64,000 bases of DNA. Source: Congeria kusceri. Lineage: Eukaryota > Mollusca > Bivalvia > Myida > Dreissenidae. Positions 1 to 11,200 of this stretch are shown piece after piece (position 1 is the stretch's first letter; every line of letters begins with the position of its first letter). A program made the position numbers and the translations under genes. The notes under the pieces are model-generated. The model had not been told where the DNA came from, did not search any database, and saw only the letters and a list, made by a program, of their open reading frames with translations. The stretch is from positions 3,503,001-3,567,000 of the forward strand of contig CM051030.1 in assembly GCA_027627225.1 (NCBI GenBank), in the 5' to 3' direction.

Positions 1-135
1 TGTGTGTCATTGAATCTAGTTGGGAACACGACAGAATAAGTGAATTAAATTTGAACACAAAATAAGTTACACGGTCAGTTTAAGTTATGTTGGAAGTTCA
101 ATTAACATTATTTATTTGCAAAATTACCACAGACG

Positions 136-240
136 CTGAATATGTTTTAGCTCAACTGAGCACGTGCTCAATGGTGAGCTATTCTGGTCAGTCACCGTCC
201 GTCGTCGTCGTCCGTCGTCAAAAATTTATTTTAAGAAATG
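136..240. repeat. Interspersed-repeat terminus with palindrome and GTC-rich run
   Basis: A near-palindrome around gctcaactgagcacgtgctc (152-171) is followed by gtgagct and a run of GTCCGTCGTC units (198-222). A related palindrome (gctcacctgagc plus tgctcattg) recurs near 43.56 kb next to similar tandem units, so this looks like one end of a dispersed repeat family. I recall such ends from bivalve genomes. Confidence 0.6.
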
Positions 241-1375
241 TTCTCTGAAACCGCTTGATGGAAATTATGTTACTAAATTGAAAACGTTAAAAATCTTGTC
301 AGAAACCACATGTTGGATTTTGAAATAACTTCACACACATGTTCCTTGGGTGACCCTCTACCAAAATACTTCAAGTTATTTTGATACGTTAAAAAACATG
401 GCTGCAAGGGGGAGTGGCCTTTTTCATTATATGACTATATTGAAAACTTAAAAGATCTTCCAGCAACCACTGGTTGGATTTCGTAATAATTTCACACACA
501 TTTTCCTTGGGTGACCCTTTACCAAAATACATAAAATTATTTTGATACGTTAAAAACATGGCCGCAAGGGGGCGGGGCTTTTTTCCTTATATTGCTATAT
601 TGAAAATTTTATAAAAAATTATTGTCAGTAACCACTGGTTGGGTTTCGAAATAATTTCACAAAAATATTCCTTGGATGACCCTCTACAATATACTTCAAA
701 TTATTTTGATACGTTAAAACATTTCCGCCAGGGGTTAGGGCCTTTTTCCTTGTATGGCTATATTGAAAACTTAAAAAATCTTCTTGACAGTAACCGCAGG
801 TTGGATTTCGAAATAATTTCACAGAAATGTTCCTTTGGTGACCGTCTACCAAAATACTTCAATTTTTCTTCATACGTTAAAAAACATGTCCCCCAGGGGG
901 CGGGGCCCTTTTCCTTGTATGGCTATATTGAACACTTTACTAATCTTGTCAGTAAGCATAGGTTGTTTTTCCAAATAATTTCACAGAAAGGTTCTTTGGG
1001 TGGTCCTCTACCAAAGTACTTTAAATTATTTAGATTCGTTGAAAACATGACTGAAAGAGAGGGCGGGTCAATTTTTAAGTGTATCACTATATTTTAAGCT
1101 TTAAAAATCTTCTTGACAGTAACCACGGGTTGGATTTCGAAATAATTTCACAGAAATGTTCCCTGGGTGACCGTCTACCAAAAATACTTTAATTTTTCTT
1201 GATACGTTAAAAAAAACATGGCCTCCAGGGGGGCGGTTCCTTTTTCCTTATATGGCTATATTGAAAAATTTACTAATCTTCTTGGCAGTAACCACATGTT
1301 GTACTTCCAAATAATTTCACAGAAATGTTCTTTAGGTGGTCCTCTACCAAAATGCTTTAAATTATTTTGATTAAA
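241..1375. repeat. About 163-bp tandem repeat, roughly seven diverged copies
   Basis: The phrase ttatatggctatattgaaaa recurs near 427, 587, 750, 915, 1077 and 1249, and each copy carries ggatttcgaaataatttcac, tgacccTctaccaaaatac and an nnngggggcggggcc block. Spacing is 160-172 bp. The 152-residue reading frame at 639-1097 spans several units and simply repeats the unit translation, so I do not regard it as a gene. The same unit recurs at about 42.9-43.4 kb. Confidence 0.8.
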
Positions 1376-2290
1376 TTATCTAGACCTCGCTTGGGATTGT
1401 ATATGGGGAGGGTGGGGTCAAGGTCGCCGTTACTAAAATAGACAAACAGTTTCCGCTCATTAGCTTGAGAAGACATTGAGATATTTTAATGAAACTTCAT
1501 ATGTAGATACCTTATATCTAGACCTCGCTTGGGATTGCATATGGCTTTGGTGGGGTCAAGGTCAAGGTCGCTATTACTTAAAGCTGACTTTAATGCATTT
1601 CGTTCGAAAACTTTGGTTTTCGTGGAATTTCCACGTTTCTGTTTGTTCTAATACTTAGAAAATTATGGATAGTTTGCGTGCAATAGCTCCATATCTCTAT
1701 ATCTACTACAGATATTCAATGAAACTTCACACATGCCTACAGGGTTATTATATAAGGTCACTGGCGAAGACCCATTACTGACCAGCATATTAGCAAAATT
1801 ATGCTCCTGTTTGTACTAAGAAAATTTAGTTTAAGGTTTGCGTGCAAGAGAAAATTCAGGTTATGGTTTGCGCGCAACAAGTACATATGTCAGTAACTAG
1901 TACAAATATTCAATTGAAACTTCACACATGTCTTCGAGCTCATTATGTAAGGTCACTGACCATGGCCTATTACTCTAACCTACAATTTAGCAGAATCATG
2001 CCCCTTTTTGTACTTATAAAAATTAAATTCACGTTAAGGTTTGCCTGCAAGTAAATATCTCTGTAACTACTACAAATATTCAGCTGAAACCTCACACATG
2101 TCTTCGGGTCATAATATAAGTTCACTGGCCAATGCCCATAACTGTGACCAGCATATTAGCAGAATTATGCCCCTTTTGTACTTAGAAATATTTAGGTTAA
2201 GTTTGTTTGGAAGTACATATCTCAGTAACTACTACATGTATTCAATTGAAATTTCACATGCGTTTTCATGGTCATTATGTTATGTCACCG
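1376..2290. repeat. Second tandem repeat block, about 140-165 bp units
   Basis: The phrase tctagacctcgcttgggattg occurs at 1378 and 1517. Further on, acatatctcagtaactactacaaatattcaattgaaacttcacacatg recurs near 1700, 1877, 2052 and 2214. The short open frames at 1842-2343 are translations of these units. No gene is visible. Confidence 0.75.
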
Positions 2291-2343
2291 ATAGAATATA
2301 TATACTATCAAAGAAGAAATCAGTAACGAAATGCATAAATTAA

Positions 2344-2352
2344 TCCATGTTT
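2344..2352 (-). promoter_or_regulatory. Candidate polyadenylation signal of the minus-strand cadherin-like gene
   Basis: Reading minus, an AATAAA hexamer lies about 220 bp downstream of the stop codon at 2567. Position and sequence fit a 3' UTR end, but AT-rich DNA produces this hexamer often. Confidence 0.3.
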
Positions 2353-2566
2353 ATTTGGTGAATAAATAGATACAAATACACCACAAAGCAAACACATAGA
2401 AATAAACGTCCGTCGGCTCATAACGAATTCGGTTATTCGTTAAGGACAGTTTGTTTCACAGAACAGAAAGTATATGTGAAATTTATATTTTCATATACCG
2501 TAATAGCTGGTGTATACAGATGCAAGATCTCCGTAAGGAGCTTTGTGAATACCAGCCCAGATCCGT

Positions 2567-2975
2567 TTAAAGGGCCAATTCAGCCGCCAACGTAAGCGCC
2601 ACCACCGCTAGCGTGGCCGTCACTTGCAGGGTGCCGCTGTCGCTTCCGTCGCCATCGTCGTCGCCGCCGCTGCCACTGCTGTCGCCACTGCCGCTTTCGC
2701 TGCTGTCGCCACTGCCGTCGCCGCTTCCGCTGCTGTCGCCACTGCCACAGCTGTCCCCGCTGCCAATGCCGTCGCCGCTTCCGCTGCCGTCCCCGCTGCT
2801 GCTTCCGCTGCTGTCGCCGCTGCCACTGCCGTCGCCGCTGCCGCTGCTGTCACCGCTGCCACTGTCTTAGCTGCTGGTGCTTCTGCTGCCACTGTCTTAG
2901 CTGCTGGTGCTTCCACTGCTGTCGCCGCTGCCACTGCCGTCGCCGCTTCCGCTGCTGTCGCCACTGCTGTAGCCG
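2567..2975 (-). CDS. Cadherin-like gene, putative last exon: Ser/Gly/Asp-rich stalk and GPI-signal-like tail
   Basis: On the minus strand a pyrimidine-rich acceptor (tttgtttgtcggcag, AG at 2977-2976) opens an exon. In one frame it reads repeated SGSGDSSGSGDG-type residues, then a DDDGDGSDSG acid cluster, and finally a hydrophobic run (TLAVVALTLAAELAL) that stops at 2567. An acidic Ser/Gly stalk plus a C-terminal hydrophobic segment right at the stop is the layout of a GPI-anchor signal, so a surface-tethered protein is inferred. The phase agrees with a GTATCG donor after 3154 of the preceding exon (TG plus C gives Cys). The oddity is two TAA codons in this frame (2867-2869 and 2897-2899), each inside a copy of a 30-bp duplication. 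Either this allele is truncated, the repeat is misassembled, or the exon is used differently. The GC-rich triplet repeat is also open in other frames on both strands as Ala-rich or Pro/Leu-rich translations, which I treat as shadows. Confidence 0.45.
2870..2929. repeat. 30-bp direct duplication carrying in-frame stops
   Basis: The 30-base unit beginning actgtcttagctgctggtgc occurs back to back from about 2861 and 2891. Each copy places a TAA in the Ser/Gly/Asp frame of the minus strand. Confidence 0.7.
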
Positions 2976-3153
2976 CTGCCGACAAACAAAAGCAGTGTGA
3001 AGCGCACAGCAAACCAGTCGTGTAACTCAACCAGTATTGACAAAATGGACAGCCAACACAAACATTTAATACGCGAATATCTTGCACATTCATGCATGGT
3101 TATGGCCGCTTTGATATAAGAAAAATTTATAAAAAATAAAAATACGACGATAC

Positions 3154-3364
3154 CAACGACGACGATGACGCCGAACAAGATAACTGTTGCTTCCGCTGCC
3201 GCATTCAGCGACGTCCACCTGAACCGTACACGTGGAAGAGCCGCCTGTAGAAATCGCAACGAGAATCACCAGGTAGTCTCCGGTGGTCGCCTGATCCAAC
3301 GTCTTTCCGATGGTGACAGACAGAACTCCAGTGGCGGCGTCGTACTTTAGATCGTCGGTATCCC
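3154..3364 (-). CDS. Cadherin-like gene exon: second half of a cadherin repeat
   Basis: After a TTTAAG acceptor the minus strand reads GDTDDLKYDAATGVLSV, then KTLDQATTGDYLVILVA and GGSSTCTVQVDVAEC. This matches the second half of an extracellular cadherin repeat: a tG.l.v strand, an LD.a...Y.l.v.A segment, and a closing TCTVQVDV strand. The 5' phase (two bases) fits the preceding exon at 5059-5130, giving a continuous YSSSLGDTDDLKYD junction. Near the exon end a different frame of the same DNA encodes a strong transmembrane segment (AEATVILFGVIVVVGIVVF, about 3190-3130) that would run unspliced into the Ser/Gly/Asp frame. So the membrane mode, TM or GPI, is unresolved. The splice choice at 3154 (GTATCG) is inference. 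Confidence 0.6.
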
Positions 3365-4797
3365 CTTAAACCAAACAAAACAGCAAATAAACATATTCTA
3401 AGCAAACAATATAACTCATTGATGTTAAAGTCTAATTTGGGGTCACATTTCGGCCCTGTTCCCGTGACAAAAAGATTTCCCTCCTAAATCCCTCTCCATT
3501 CTTTTATTTAGCTATGTTGTTATTTCTTTGTGAATGTTTTGAAATATGCTTGCAAAATAGTTTTATAATTACAAATACAAGAAAAAGAGGATATTTGTTG
3601 ATTTCGGTGTAAGATCGTATTTTATTTCACGACTGGTCATAGAAAATGAGATTTTCACGAGTGGCGCAGCCACGAGTGAAAATATATTTTTTCTATGATC
3701 ACGAGTGAAATAAAAAAAAACGATATTTCACTGAAATAAACACATTTTCTTTTTATGTTATGCTTTTTGGACAATAAATAAATAAAATTGCGCGAGATGA
3801 GCTTAAACGTGACAAGTTCGTGTATTCTGACGTCATAAAAATGACGTCATAAATGATCCCAAAACTGTCACCCGTTTGTATGGTGGGAAAAAAGGCCATA
3901 TTTTGTAAGTCGTTGTCGCTAAATTATAATTTTGTTTAATTTTGTAATGTGTTTTATGTAAACACATGTATGTTCATACTGTACATGTATATACATTTGC
4001 TAAGGGTTGTAAACCACTACTTGTAGATCGATGCTATTTATGGAAAAATAGTTCGTTTTATGTTATATTTTCACTGCAGTGAAAATATACAATCTTATAT
4101 ATTTTCACTGCTCCAACAGTGAAAATATAAAATTTTACTTCACCACTAAAATTCGATATTTCACTGAAAAGCATATAATAAAAAGGTTTTTAAAAACAGC
4201 AACATTGTATCTAATGCGTTGTGTAAACGGGAATTAGACATCGTGCTTACGGCTATTGTGATGGAAACAATTATTTTCGGTGAAAGGGACAGGCCAAACA
4301 AAAATGTCAAATTGCTTTTTAATATGTAACAAATATGAATGGCAATGGTAGAGAGATTACATGCAAACTGTGTTTTTATCGCGTACGCTCGCGAAATATA
4401 TCGCGTAGTAACGCGATATTCATCTAAGTGCGAAAGCGACATACATGACTGACAAGCAAACTATACTCGCATGGAAGCGGTTAGCGTCGCGCGTGAAAGC
4501 GGTAACCGTCGCGCGCGTACGTGATAACACAACATTGCGCTTTCGCGTTAAAAGCACACACAAGGTGCTGCAACTTAAGACGGCCTTTAATATTTTAATT
4601 AAGATTTTACAAACACAAAATAAAACAATTTTACCGAAAATCTATTTTTACATTTTCTTAAAATAAATGGTATTTGATTCATTTTAATTCCAATCTATTG
4701 TTTAACAGAAACTTTTAACATACAATAAGACACTTGGTATTTAAATGACTGTTTAAATTGTGTATTCTAAATTGGACAACTTTTACATCCAGTGTGG
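3365..4797. other. Intron-like AT-rich sequence with short inverted repeats
   Basis: This lies between two cadherin-like exons. It contains repeated tttcactg/cagtgaaaatat motifs (about 3630-3740 and 4066-4165) that are mutually inverted and may mark a degraded TIR element, plus a gcgtcgcgcg-rich patch at 4440-4560. I see no convincing exon. Confidence 0.4.
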
Positions 4798-5040
4798 TGC
4801 ACCTATCAATATTTTCCGAATGATTCCGGGTACAGGTGTCCCCGGGAAATAGACTGGTCGGATTTAAGATCCCGGTAATATTGGCCCCGGGGCTATTTGA
4901 TACACCAATAGCATCTCCCACTGAGGGATGCTTGGCTCTAGGGTGGGGAATTAGATCCCTAAAATTAAAATACATCTAATTCACATTTTCCTGGGTCAGC
5001 CCGCCGCTCTTCCCCCTGGGGGAAAATATCGATAGGTGCA
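4798..5040. mobile_element. MITE-like element with 20-bp terminal inverted repeats
   Basis: The left end tgcacctatcaatattttcc (4798-4817) is inverted at the right end ggaaaatatcgataggtgca (5021-5040) with one mismatch. The interior carries ccccggg-rich blocks and agcatctcccactg. A diverged, oppositely oriented copy lies at about 11350-11720, supporting a dispersed family. It sits in an intron immediately beyond the 5059-5130 exon. Confidence 0.7.
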
Positions 5041-5058
5041 TGGCTTTAAATGAAACAC

Positions 5059-5130
5059 CCAGGGAAGACGAATATGTTATGGTGTCCTCACTGGCTCTGT
5101 CTGCTACTGTGAACGTCCCAAGTACGGTCC
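5059..5130 (-). CDS. Cadherin-like gene exon: first half of a cadherin repeat
   Basis: A good acceptor (gctctgtttcag, AG at 5132-5131) opens a 72-base exon reading TVLGTFTVADRASEDTITYSS, ending at a GTGTTT donor (5058). The pattern G-t-v/l-g-t-f-t-v-A-D...d-t-I-t-Y-s is the classic opening of a cadherin repeat. The exon starts with two carried bases and ends with one, and both ends fit the neighbouring exons' phases. Joined to 3154-3364 it gives a complete repeat of normal length. Known for the family: such repeats mediate calcium-dependent extracellular adhesion. Calcium-binding DRE/DxNDN motifs are not clear here, so a divergent cadherin is inferred. Confidence 0.6.
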
Positions 5131-5604
5131 CTGAAACAGAGCGCAAGTGTGATATTGCCTCTGTTGTTTTGTTTTGATTCTTGTCTGCTGTTGTTGTTTG
5201 AAAACGTGACACATTGACTTAAAGTTGAAAGCTTTGCAACATGAAAACTTGAGATCAATTTGTCACGTTTTCCAGCAAAATGTATTGCAGTTTTTGCAAT
5301 AATCACATACACAGGGGAAATGCTTTCGTACATTGCGCTATTTAACTTTTAACATTCCTGTTTTCTATTTCCAAACAAACCCTGAAAATCGTTACATCGC
5401 AGTATGCTATTTCTAGAATGCGCACGCATCGTTTACCACCCTGGTATAGTAGAGTCCTTTACTTAAAAATAAGTTACTTCCCTTCGTTGTAAAATTGCCC
5501 AAGTAAACAAATCGGACATCGCCTTACTCGTGCTTAAAGTAAGTTCTATTTTATTACTATGTGTTAAATAATGTCCTTTCAGAGATTTTTTAGTTTAAGA
5601 ATAC

Positions 5605-5708
5605 AGACGTTGTTGCTGGCTTGATTGTACTCTGCTATGTTCTGGATCTCGATTGTGACGGTGGCGGTTCCGATAACGTTGCCGGAAGAGACACCCTGCT
5701 CCGTAGCT
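5605..5708 (-). CDS. Cadherin-like gene exon: closing strand of the preceding repeat
   Basis: After a ttttattttcag acceptor the minus strand reads ATEQGVSSGNVIGTATVTIEI followed by QNIAEYNQASNN, ending at a possible GTATTC donor (5604). GTATVTIEIQN is typical of the last strand of a cadherin repeat and its linker. The 3' phase (one carried base) fits the 5059-5130 exon, giving a Trp at the junction. The LDyE-type segment expected before it is not found, so at least one exon between 5709 and 6640 is probably missed. Confidence 0.5.
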
Positions 5709-6639
5709 CTGAAAATAAATTTATTTTTGTTCTGATGGCATCAGGCGTGGATACAGGATTTGGAGTAAGAGGGGACGGACAAATTTAGTAAAATACAATC
5801 CTTTTCATATTTAAATTACACATTTTGCTAACCCAATGCCATTTAAATTGCTAAATATTTTGAGCTTTTTGAAGAGATTCTAGTCGTGTACTAGTCTTGT
5901 TTGACTCATGAGAGTTTAAGAAAGCCCATGAACTGATGTCATTCTCGCTTAAAGACAATGTCTAAGCAATTCTAAGTTATTGTGTGGTTTACAAACTTGA
6001 TTCTTTGATGATTTGGTCTGGGAGGCGTACGCCGCTTCAGTCCCCGCTAAAACTGCCTAAGGTAGCATGTCATACAGGGGAACACTGCATGTGTCACAAA
6101 CATTCCCTTTAATGAAATGTGGTTTTGTGTTGATTTTTTTGTCAAATGCATATGCACCATAATTTATTATTTTTGTTAAAGTTAAATTGAATACCTAACA
6201 TGCAATGCAAACAATAGATTGTATGTGTATGCTTAAGAGAATAAGTATATACATCACAAAGAAATCACTAGCTGTTATACGTTAAAGTGAATAGTCATTA
6301 TTTATTGGCCGAATATGGGCATAAATCCCTCGGCCGGAGAGAATTCGTTTTTTTGAATTTAAGGTAGTTAAAAGTTTCATTTATAATAAATAACACTTTT
6401 TTGGCTTTCAAAGTCAAAGTGAATAGCATTGAAGTGACTTCTATTTATGAAACAGCATTTTCCCACATAGTAGAGCACCTGCCCCAGTCCCCTAGACCGA
6501 AAAGAGGGCCCTGCAATAGCTGCTACATACCGATTAACGTGAGTACATACGTTACAATGAAAACAATAGCTGTAACATAAATCTTGAAGTGCATACATAC
6601 GTTACAATGAAAACGATCGATGTGTTCGTTTCGACGTCA

Positions 6640-6909
6640 ATCGATTTTTGCCATAGCCACCGTTATTTCACCGGAAGTAGCATTTGAAATGTTTCCCACG
6701 CTATCAGGATTTCCGCCCGTCGCGAAAGCGTAGTTAATGGTGGCCCCATTGCTGGTTGGCGTCGCCGCCAGTGTGACGATGGTGTTCCATTGGATTAAAA
6801 AAGTCGGCCCATTCGACCACCTTGGTGTCGTACTTCATGTTAACGACCGGGGTTCCGGTTCCGGTGTTAACCGTGAAACCAGTCTCGGTCCATGCAGTAA
6901 TCTGGGCAT
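6640..6909 (-). CDS. Cadherin-like gene exon with a one-base frame break
   Basis: After a cctacttcag acceptor the minus strand reads DAQITAWTETGFTVNTGTG and VVNMKYDTKVVEWADF. The frame then shifts at an A/T homopolymer (plus-strand A6, 6797-6802) and resumes as NTIVTLAATPTSNGATINYAF, ATGGNPDSVGNISNATSGEI and TVAMAKID, with a stop at 6637. The second part matches the middle of a cadherin repeat (I.Y.f..G...d.v.NI...tGeI.va). Removing one base of the run would join both parts. The break is either an assembly indel or a mutation. The donor is not resolved: GTGAAA near the SGE codons is one candidate. No upstream exon or signal peptide was found. Confidence 0.5.
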
Positions 6910-6959
6910 CTGAAGTAGGCATATTTATATTATATTATATTACATTTAAGAAAAACATT

Positions 6960-7262
6960 TATTTAGGGTTGCTTATCGGCTAATAACAACGATTTGAAGT
7001 TCTGAAGCGTAGGAATGAGACCACGAGAGCTTTAGCCCGAGTGGTTTATGTACACGCATCAGAACGACAAATCTTTGTTTATTTACTGAATAAATATGAT
7101 AATGCGAAAATTATACCGATTCTATCATGAACTGACAACAAATTCTGCAATTACAATTATGCGAACTACATTTATATTTGACAGTTTCGGGTTGTTTATT
7201 GTCAATTTAACAACGGAAAATGTTGTTCTGCGTCTATATAAAAGTATACGCATGTCATGTTA
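6960..7262. repeat. Nested-palindrome repeat, diverged copy 1
   Basis: This has the same order of parts as better copies at 12.3, 20.1, 21.3 and 28.35 kb: a ttgtttatcggc..aataaacaa hairpin, gttctgatgcgt inverted against acgcatcagaac, a second hairpin, then cgattctaacatga and a closing tcatgttagaa. The palindromes are partly decayed here. Confidence 0.6.
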
Positions 7263-7289
7263 GAAAAGGGTCTGTATTCACAAACCCAT

Positions 7290-7412
7290 TCTTAGACTTA
7301 AGACTTAAACTTAGACTTAAGACTTAGAATTAAGACTTATACTCAATACTTAGACTTTAGACATAAGACTTAGATTTAGGACTTAGACTTAAGACTTGGA
7401 CTTAGACTTAAG
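7290..7412. repeat. Hexamer-based tandem repeat (ACTTAG/ACTTAA)
   Basis: About 20 imperfect iterations of acttag or acttaa cover 7290-7412. This is a simple-sequence array with no coding meaning. Confidence 0.8.
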
Positions 7413-7819
7413 AATTGAGGTTTCCACAAATGTCATCCGGGCTTGCATTAAGGGAAGTTTGGGAGTAACTTTCTCTCAGTTTTTGTCACAGGACTTCCAG
7501 AATTGCAGCCATGGAAGTTGCAGAACTTCCAAAATTACAGACATGGAAGTTCCATCATGTAAGGATGAACAAGTTAGAAGATAAATTAAGTAATTTATCT
7601 AAATGTATACCTCTTTCACTGAATAAATTGGCATATAAACACTTGATGAAAAAGAATTGGCCTTAAAAAAAACTTTAATTTTATACTTAATTTCATTTCT
7701 TAAATGCTAAGGACTTATGTAGCGCGATACTGTCAAAACTTCCAAATATTATGAGCAAAACTTCCAAAATCAGAGGCCAGTAAGTTCAAACTTCCAGTTT
7801 TCAGATTTTAATGAAAGCA

Positions 7820-8295
7820 CTGTGTCATACGGCTTTCATCTCCGAAAAAAGCTAGGCCTCAATCACTTATTATTTTCTTTAAAGTCTTTAAACGCCTCCC
7901 ATCAAAGAAACTGTACATTACTGTATGTCATTACCAGAGCGCCTGTCTCACGGAGACTAACGAAATGTTTGCTTATTACCGAAACGCCCCATATCAGCAA
8001 AAACTGCTCTTTTTACCGAAAGTCAGAAAAAGTTTTTACCACACAGTTTAGTTAAATTGGACTGCATGTAAAATGTTTAAACGCCTCCCATCAAAGGAAC
8101 TGTACCTTTCGGTATGTCATTACCAGAGCGCCTGTCTCACGCAGACTAATTCGAACTGTTTGCTAATTACCGAAACGCCGCGTATCAGCGAAGACTGCTC
8201 TTTTTACCGAAAGTCAGAAAAAGTTAATGATCTATTGGCAAAAAAACTCGTAAGGTCGGAGAAAAATAGGGGGGTGTCGGATAAGTGAAAACTTA
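7820..8295 (+). repeat. Dispersed repeat with internal duplication (cgcctcccatcaaagaaactg family)
   Basis: Two tandem copies each carry cgcctcccatcaaaggaactg, attaccagagcgcctgtctc, ttaccgaaacgcc and gctctttttaccgaaagtcag. Other copies lie at about 27150-27450 (same orientation) and 30465-30790 (inverted), all ending near a G-rich gtcgg(g/a)taag stretch. The reading frames at 7822-8288 are translations of this repeat. Confidence 0.75.
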
Positions 8296-8299
8296 CAAC

Positions 8300-11200
8300 T
8301 TTTTTTACGCCTTAATGGTAGGAAAATTATTAACATATATATGTAGTTAATAAACATAGAATACACTGAAATGTCAAGAAAAAAAAATAATTTAGACAGC
8401 ATTGATAATTATTTTCGAAATGTGATTTAGTCATATTTAACTTTCAGTAATAAAAAATAATTCGTTTAAAAGTTATAAAAATGCAGTTGAAAACATGCAT
8501 CAGATAGCATGTTAACAAATACCAAGTTATTAAACATGCATGAAAATGTCGGTAAACAAAATACGTTATAAAGATGTATTCTTGAATTAGCTAAAAGTGT
8601 ATCAAAATAAGCAGTTGAAAGTGACAATATAACTTGAAAGTACACGATAAACATAAACCTGTCGAAGGAAACACTAAAATATCGAATAAATCAACAAATA
8701 CGAGTGTCTACTTTTCACCCGTCGAGTTAACATACATTGGAGCTTCCGGCTGTACAGTCGAAAACAAGTTTGCGATTAAAATTAATCAGATTATACGTTT
8801 TACAACATTGGTTCTTATTCGCGTTTCTTTCATTTTAAATCAAAGCACATGGAAATTAACTGTATCAGGTTGTCTTAAACGTCAAATATCCCGCGTAACA
8901 TTTAATTTCTGTTGAAACGAAATGTCGTCTGTATTTCCGCGGCGCTAAAAGATACACGTCTATTTTTTCCATGTTAGACCGAGACCTCATTTCCGTTTTC
9001 AACCGCGAAAAAAATGGTGATTAGTAAAATTCATATACGGTAAAATTTACAAAAATGAAAGTCCGTTGAATTGTCCCGGCCTACATAAGGGACATCAGGG
9101 AATTCACTAATGCTTTGATAATAAGGTAAAGATGTAGACTAAACGTACGGAATTTTGGTCCAAATGTTGTATGTGTATTCTTTTTAAAATATGGCGAATT
9201 TGCAATTATTCAGATTATAATCAGATACCTTTTACACCATGCGTGTATTTTCTTTAACGATGTCCGAAACGTCATTTTATTGTAAATTGCAAGAACACGG
9301 CGGAGATCAAATTCGTGTTATTATTTTTTTATGTTATTGTTTTTAAATTTCAACATATAATTCACAGCAAGACATGTCAGGGTTAACGATTTCAAAATAT
9401 TGCCACAGTCGTTACATTATATACATTAATTATAACAGTTTTACAAAAAAATCTAAATAATGTCCGCCCGATTTATCTCATACGTTTTTAATTCCTCTGT
9501 TATCGAGTAAGGTGTAAATAATATACAAACATGTTTCAGAAATGCTTTAGAAGGTATACATTCCACAAGTAAAAATTATTGGAAAAATGTAATGCACAAC
9601 AATAAAAATGAAACTAAATGTTTTTTGGTGTTTTTTTTACGTTCTTTAGAATGTCCCCCGTTCTTGAAAAGTATGCTTGTTTTTAATAATCATATATTGT
9701 TTTTGTAATAATTGCATTTTTTTTTCATATCACCATTTAAGATTTAAATCTTATAGCGAAACAGTAAATAGTGTTTTTAGTCACGTGTGGAAATTTCATT
9801 AAATTATGATTTGGATTTCTTCATGTATTGCGCCTTTATAAATGTCCCCTATACATAATATAAACATGATTGTGGTAAGAGGTCATTCTAGCGTTTTTCG
9901 GCGTAGCTGTCTAAGATCACTTTTCACCTAGATTTCTTGCGATAATTATGCAGCGGGAAAATTGAATGCCAACAGAATTGGACAAATTTTATAATTTTAG
10001 GGAATGCAAACTTCAAACAACAACTGGGCAAGTACTTTATTAAAACACATTTGTTGTAACTTTCTCTGGATTTTTTTGTTTGCTATGCGAACTAGAAATA
10101 ATAAATGTTATTTGTTTTATATACATATTAGAATTATAAACTGTGTATATATGTACATATGTTATAAGGTGTCATGTGACTATTATTATCATTCATTGGA
10201 TCATGTTACGAAAAACATGTATATGTTTAAGTAACGAAATAAATATGTTGAATCTTGAATCTTTAACGTATACCAATAAGTGTTGCATACTTTTGGGGAT
10301 TAAAATTTACATAATTGTTTACATAAGCGGTTAAAATGAAGTTATAAAAATATCCTCGACATATAATCGAGAATTGAGGCTAATTATGAACGTATTTTCT
10401 CATTGTATGCCATAAACAGAATGCTATATTCATTCACGTAACGAAATAACTATTTAGTTTAGCCTACAGTTATGTAAGCAGTACGCTCTATAAATAGCAA
10501 TTGTGCAATGTTCCCATTCATAAATCTCACTCACAGAGTTGCCGTTCCATGTAGCCCATTGATTCTAGCGAGTTCATCGCATTTCTGAAACGGTAGTGTC
10601 ATTCTAAAAACAGCGCGCGTTGCTCGCAAACCGTTGTATAGCTATGTAAATATACTCGTACATGCATCAATAATAGCGTTCAGAGAATCATAAACCTAAA
10701 AATTTCAATAAATTGGGAATTTATATGATAAACTTACTGTTAATTTGAATTAAAATTGTGGTTACGATTTATTTACGACTATTTTATCTATTTATAATTG
10801 CATCTTTCTATCGACTTCTCCAGTAGATGTTATTTAATATGTAAAAAGATGCTACATTTTCTATAGATAAAATGTTATGAAAAAAGATTCGGAATACGTC
10901 GAATTGTTATTCGCGTAGCATGAATACACAATTTGCAATAGTTAGTATAATTTATACTTTACAATATCAGACCATATTTATGGAGACTATTTTAAATGTT
11001 TTTATAAAGAACTTGTTTTTTTGTTGTTGTTGTTGTTTTTCAGATAAAAAAGCACGAATTGTGATTAATTCTGAGCGCACACAATGGTATGCCGAAATAA
11101 AGAAAAAAAAGCTAAACAGAAGTATACTAGCAAAATGCTATATAATTATGAAAATGGGTCGCACTTTTGAGAGACAATACAAAGTCAGATTCACATTAGC

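Noticed and set aside
639..1097. 152-residue plus-strand protein
   Set aside because: It spans several copies of the 163-bp repeat and repeats the unit translation.
2620..3093. Long poly-Ala minus-strand frame and poly-Ala and Pro/Leu plus-strand frames
   Set aside because: They are alternative readings of the same GCN repeat. Only the Ser/Gly/Asp frame connects to cadherin-like exons and a plausible C-terminus.
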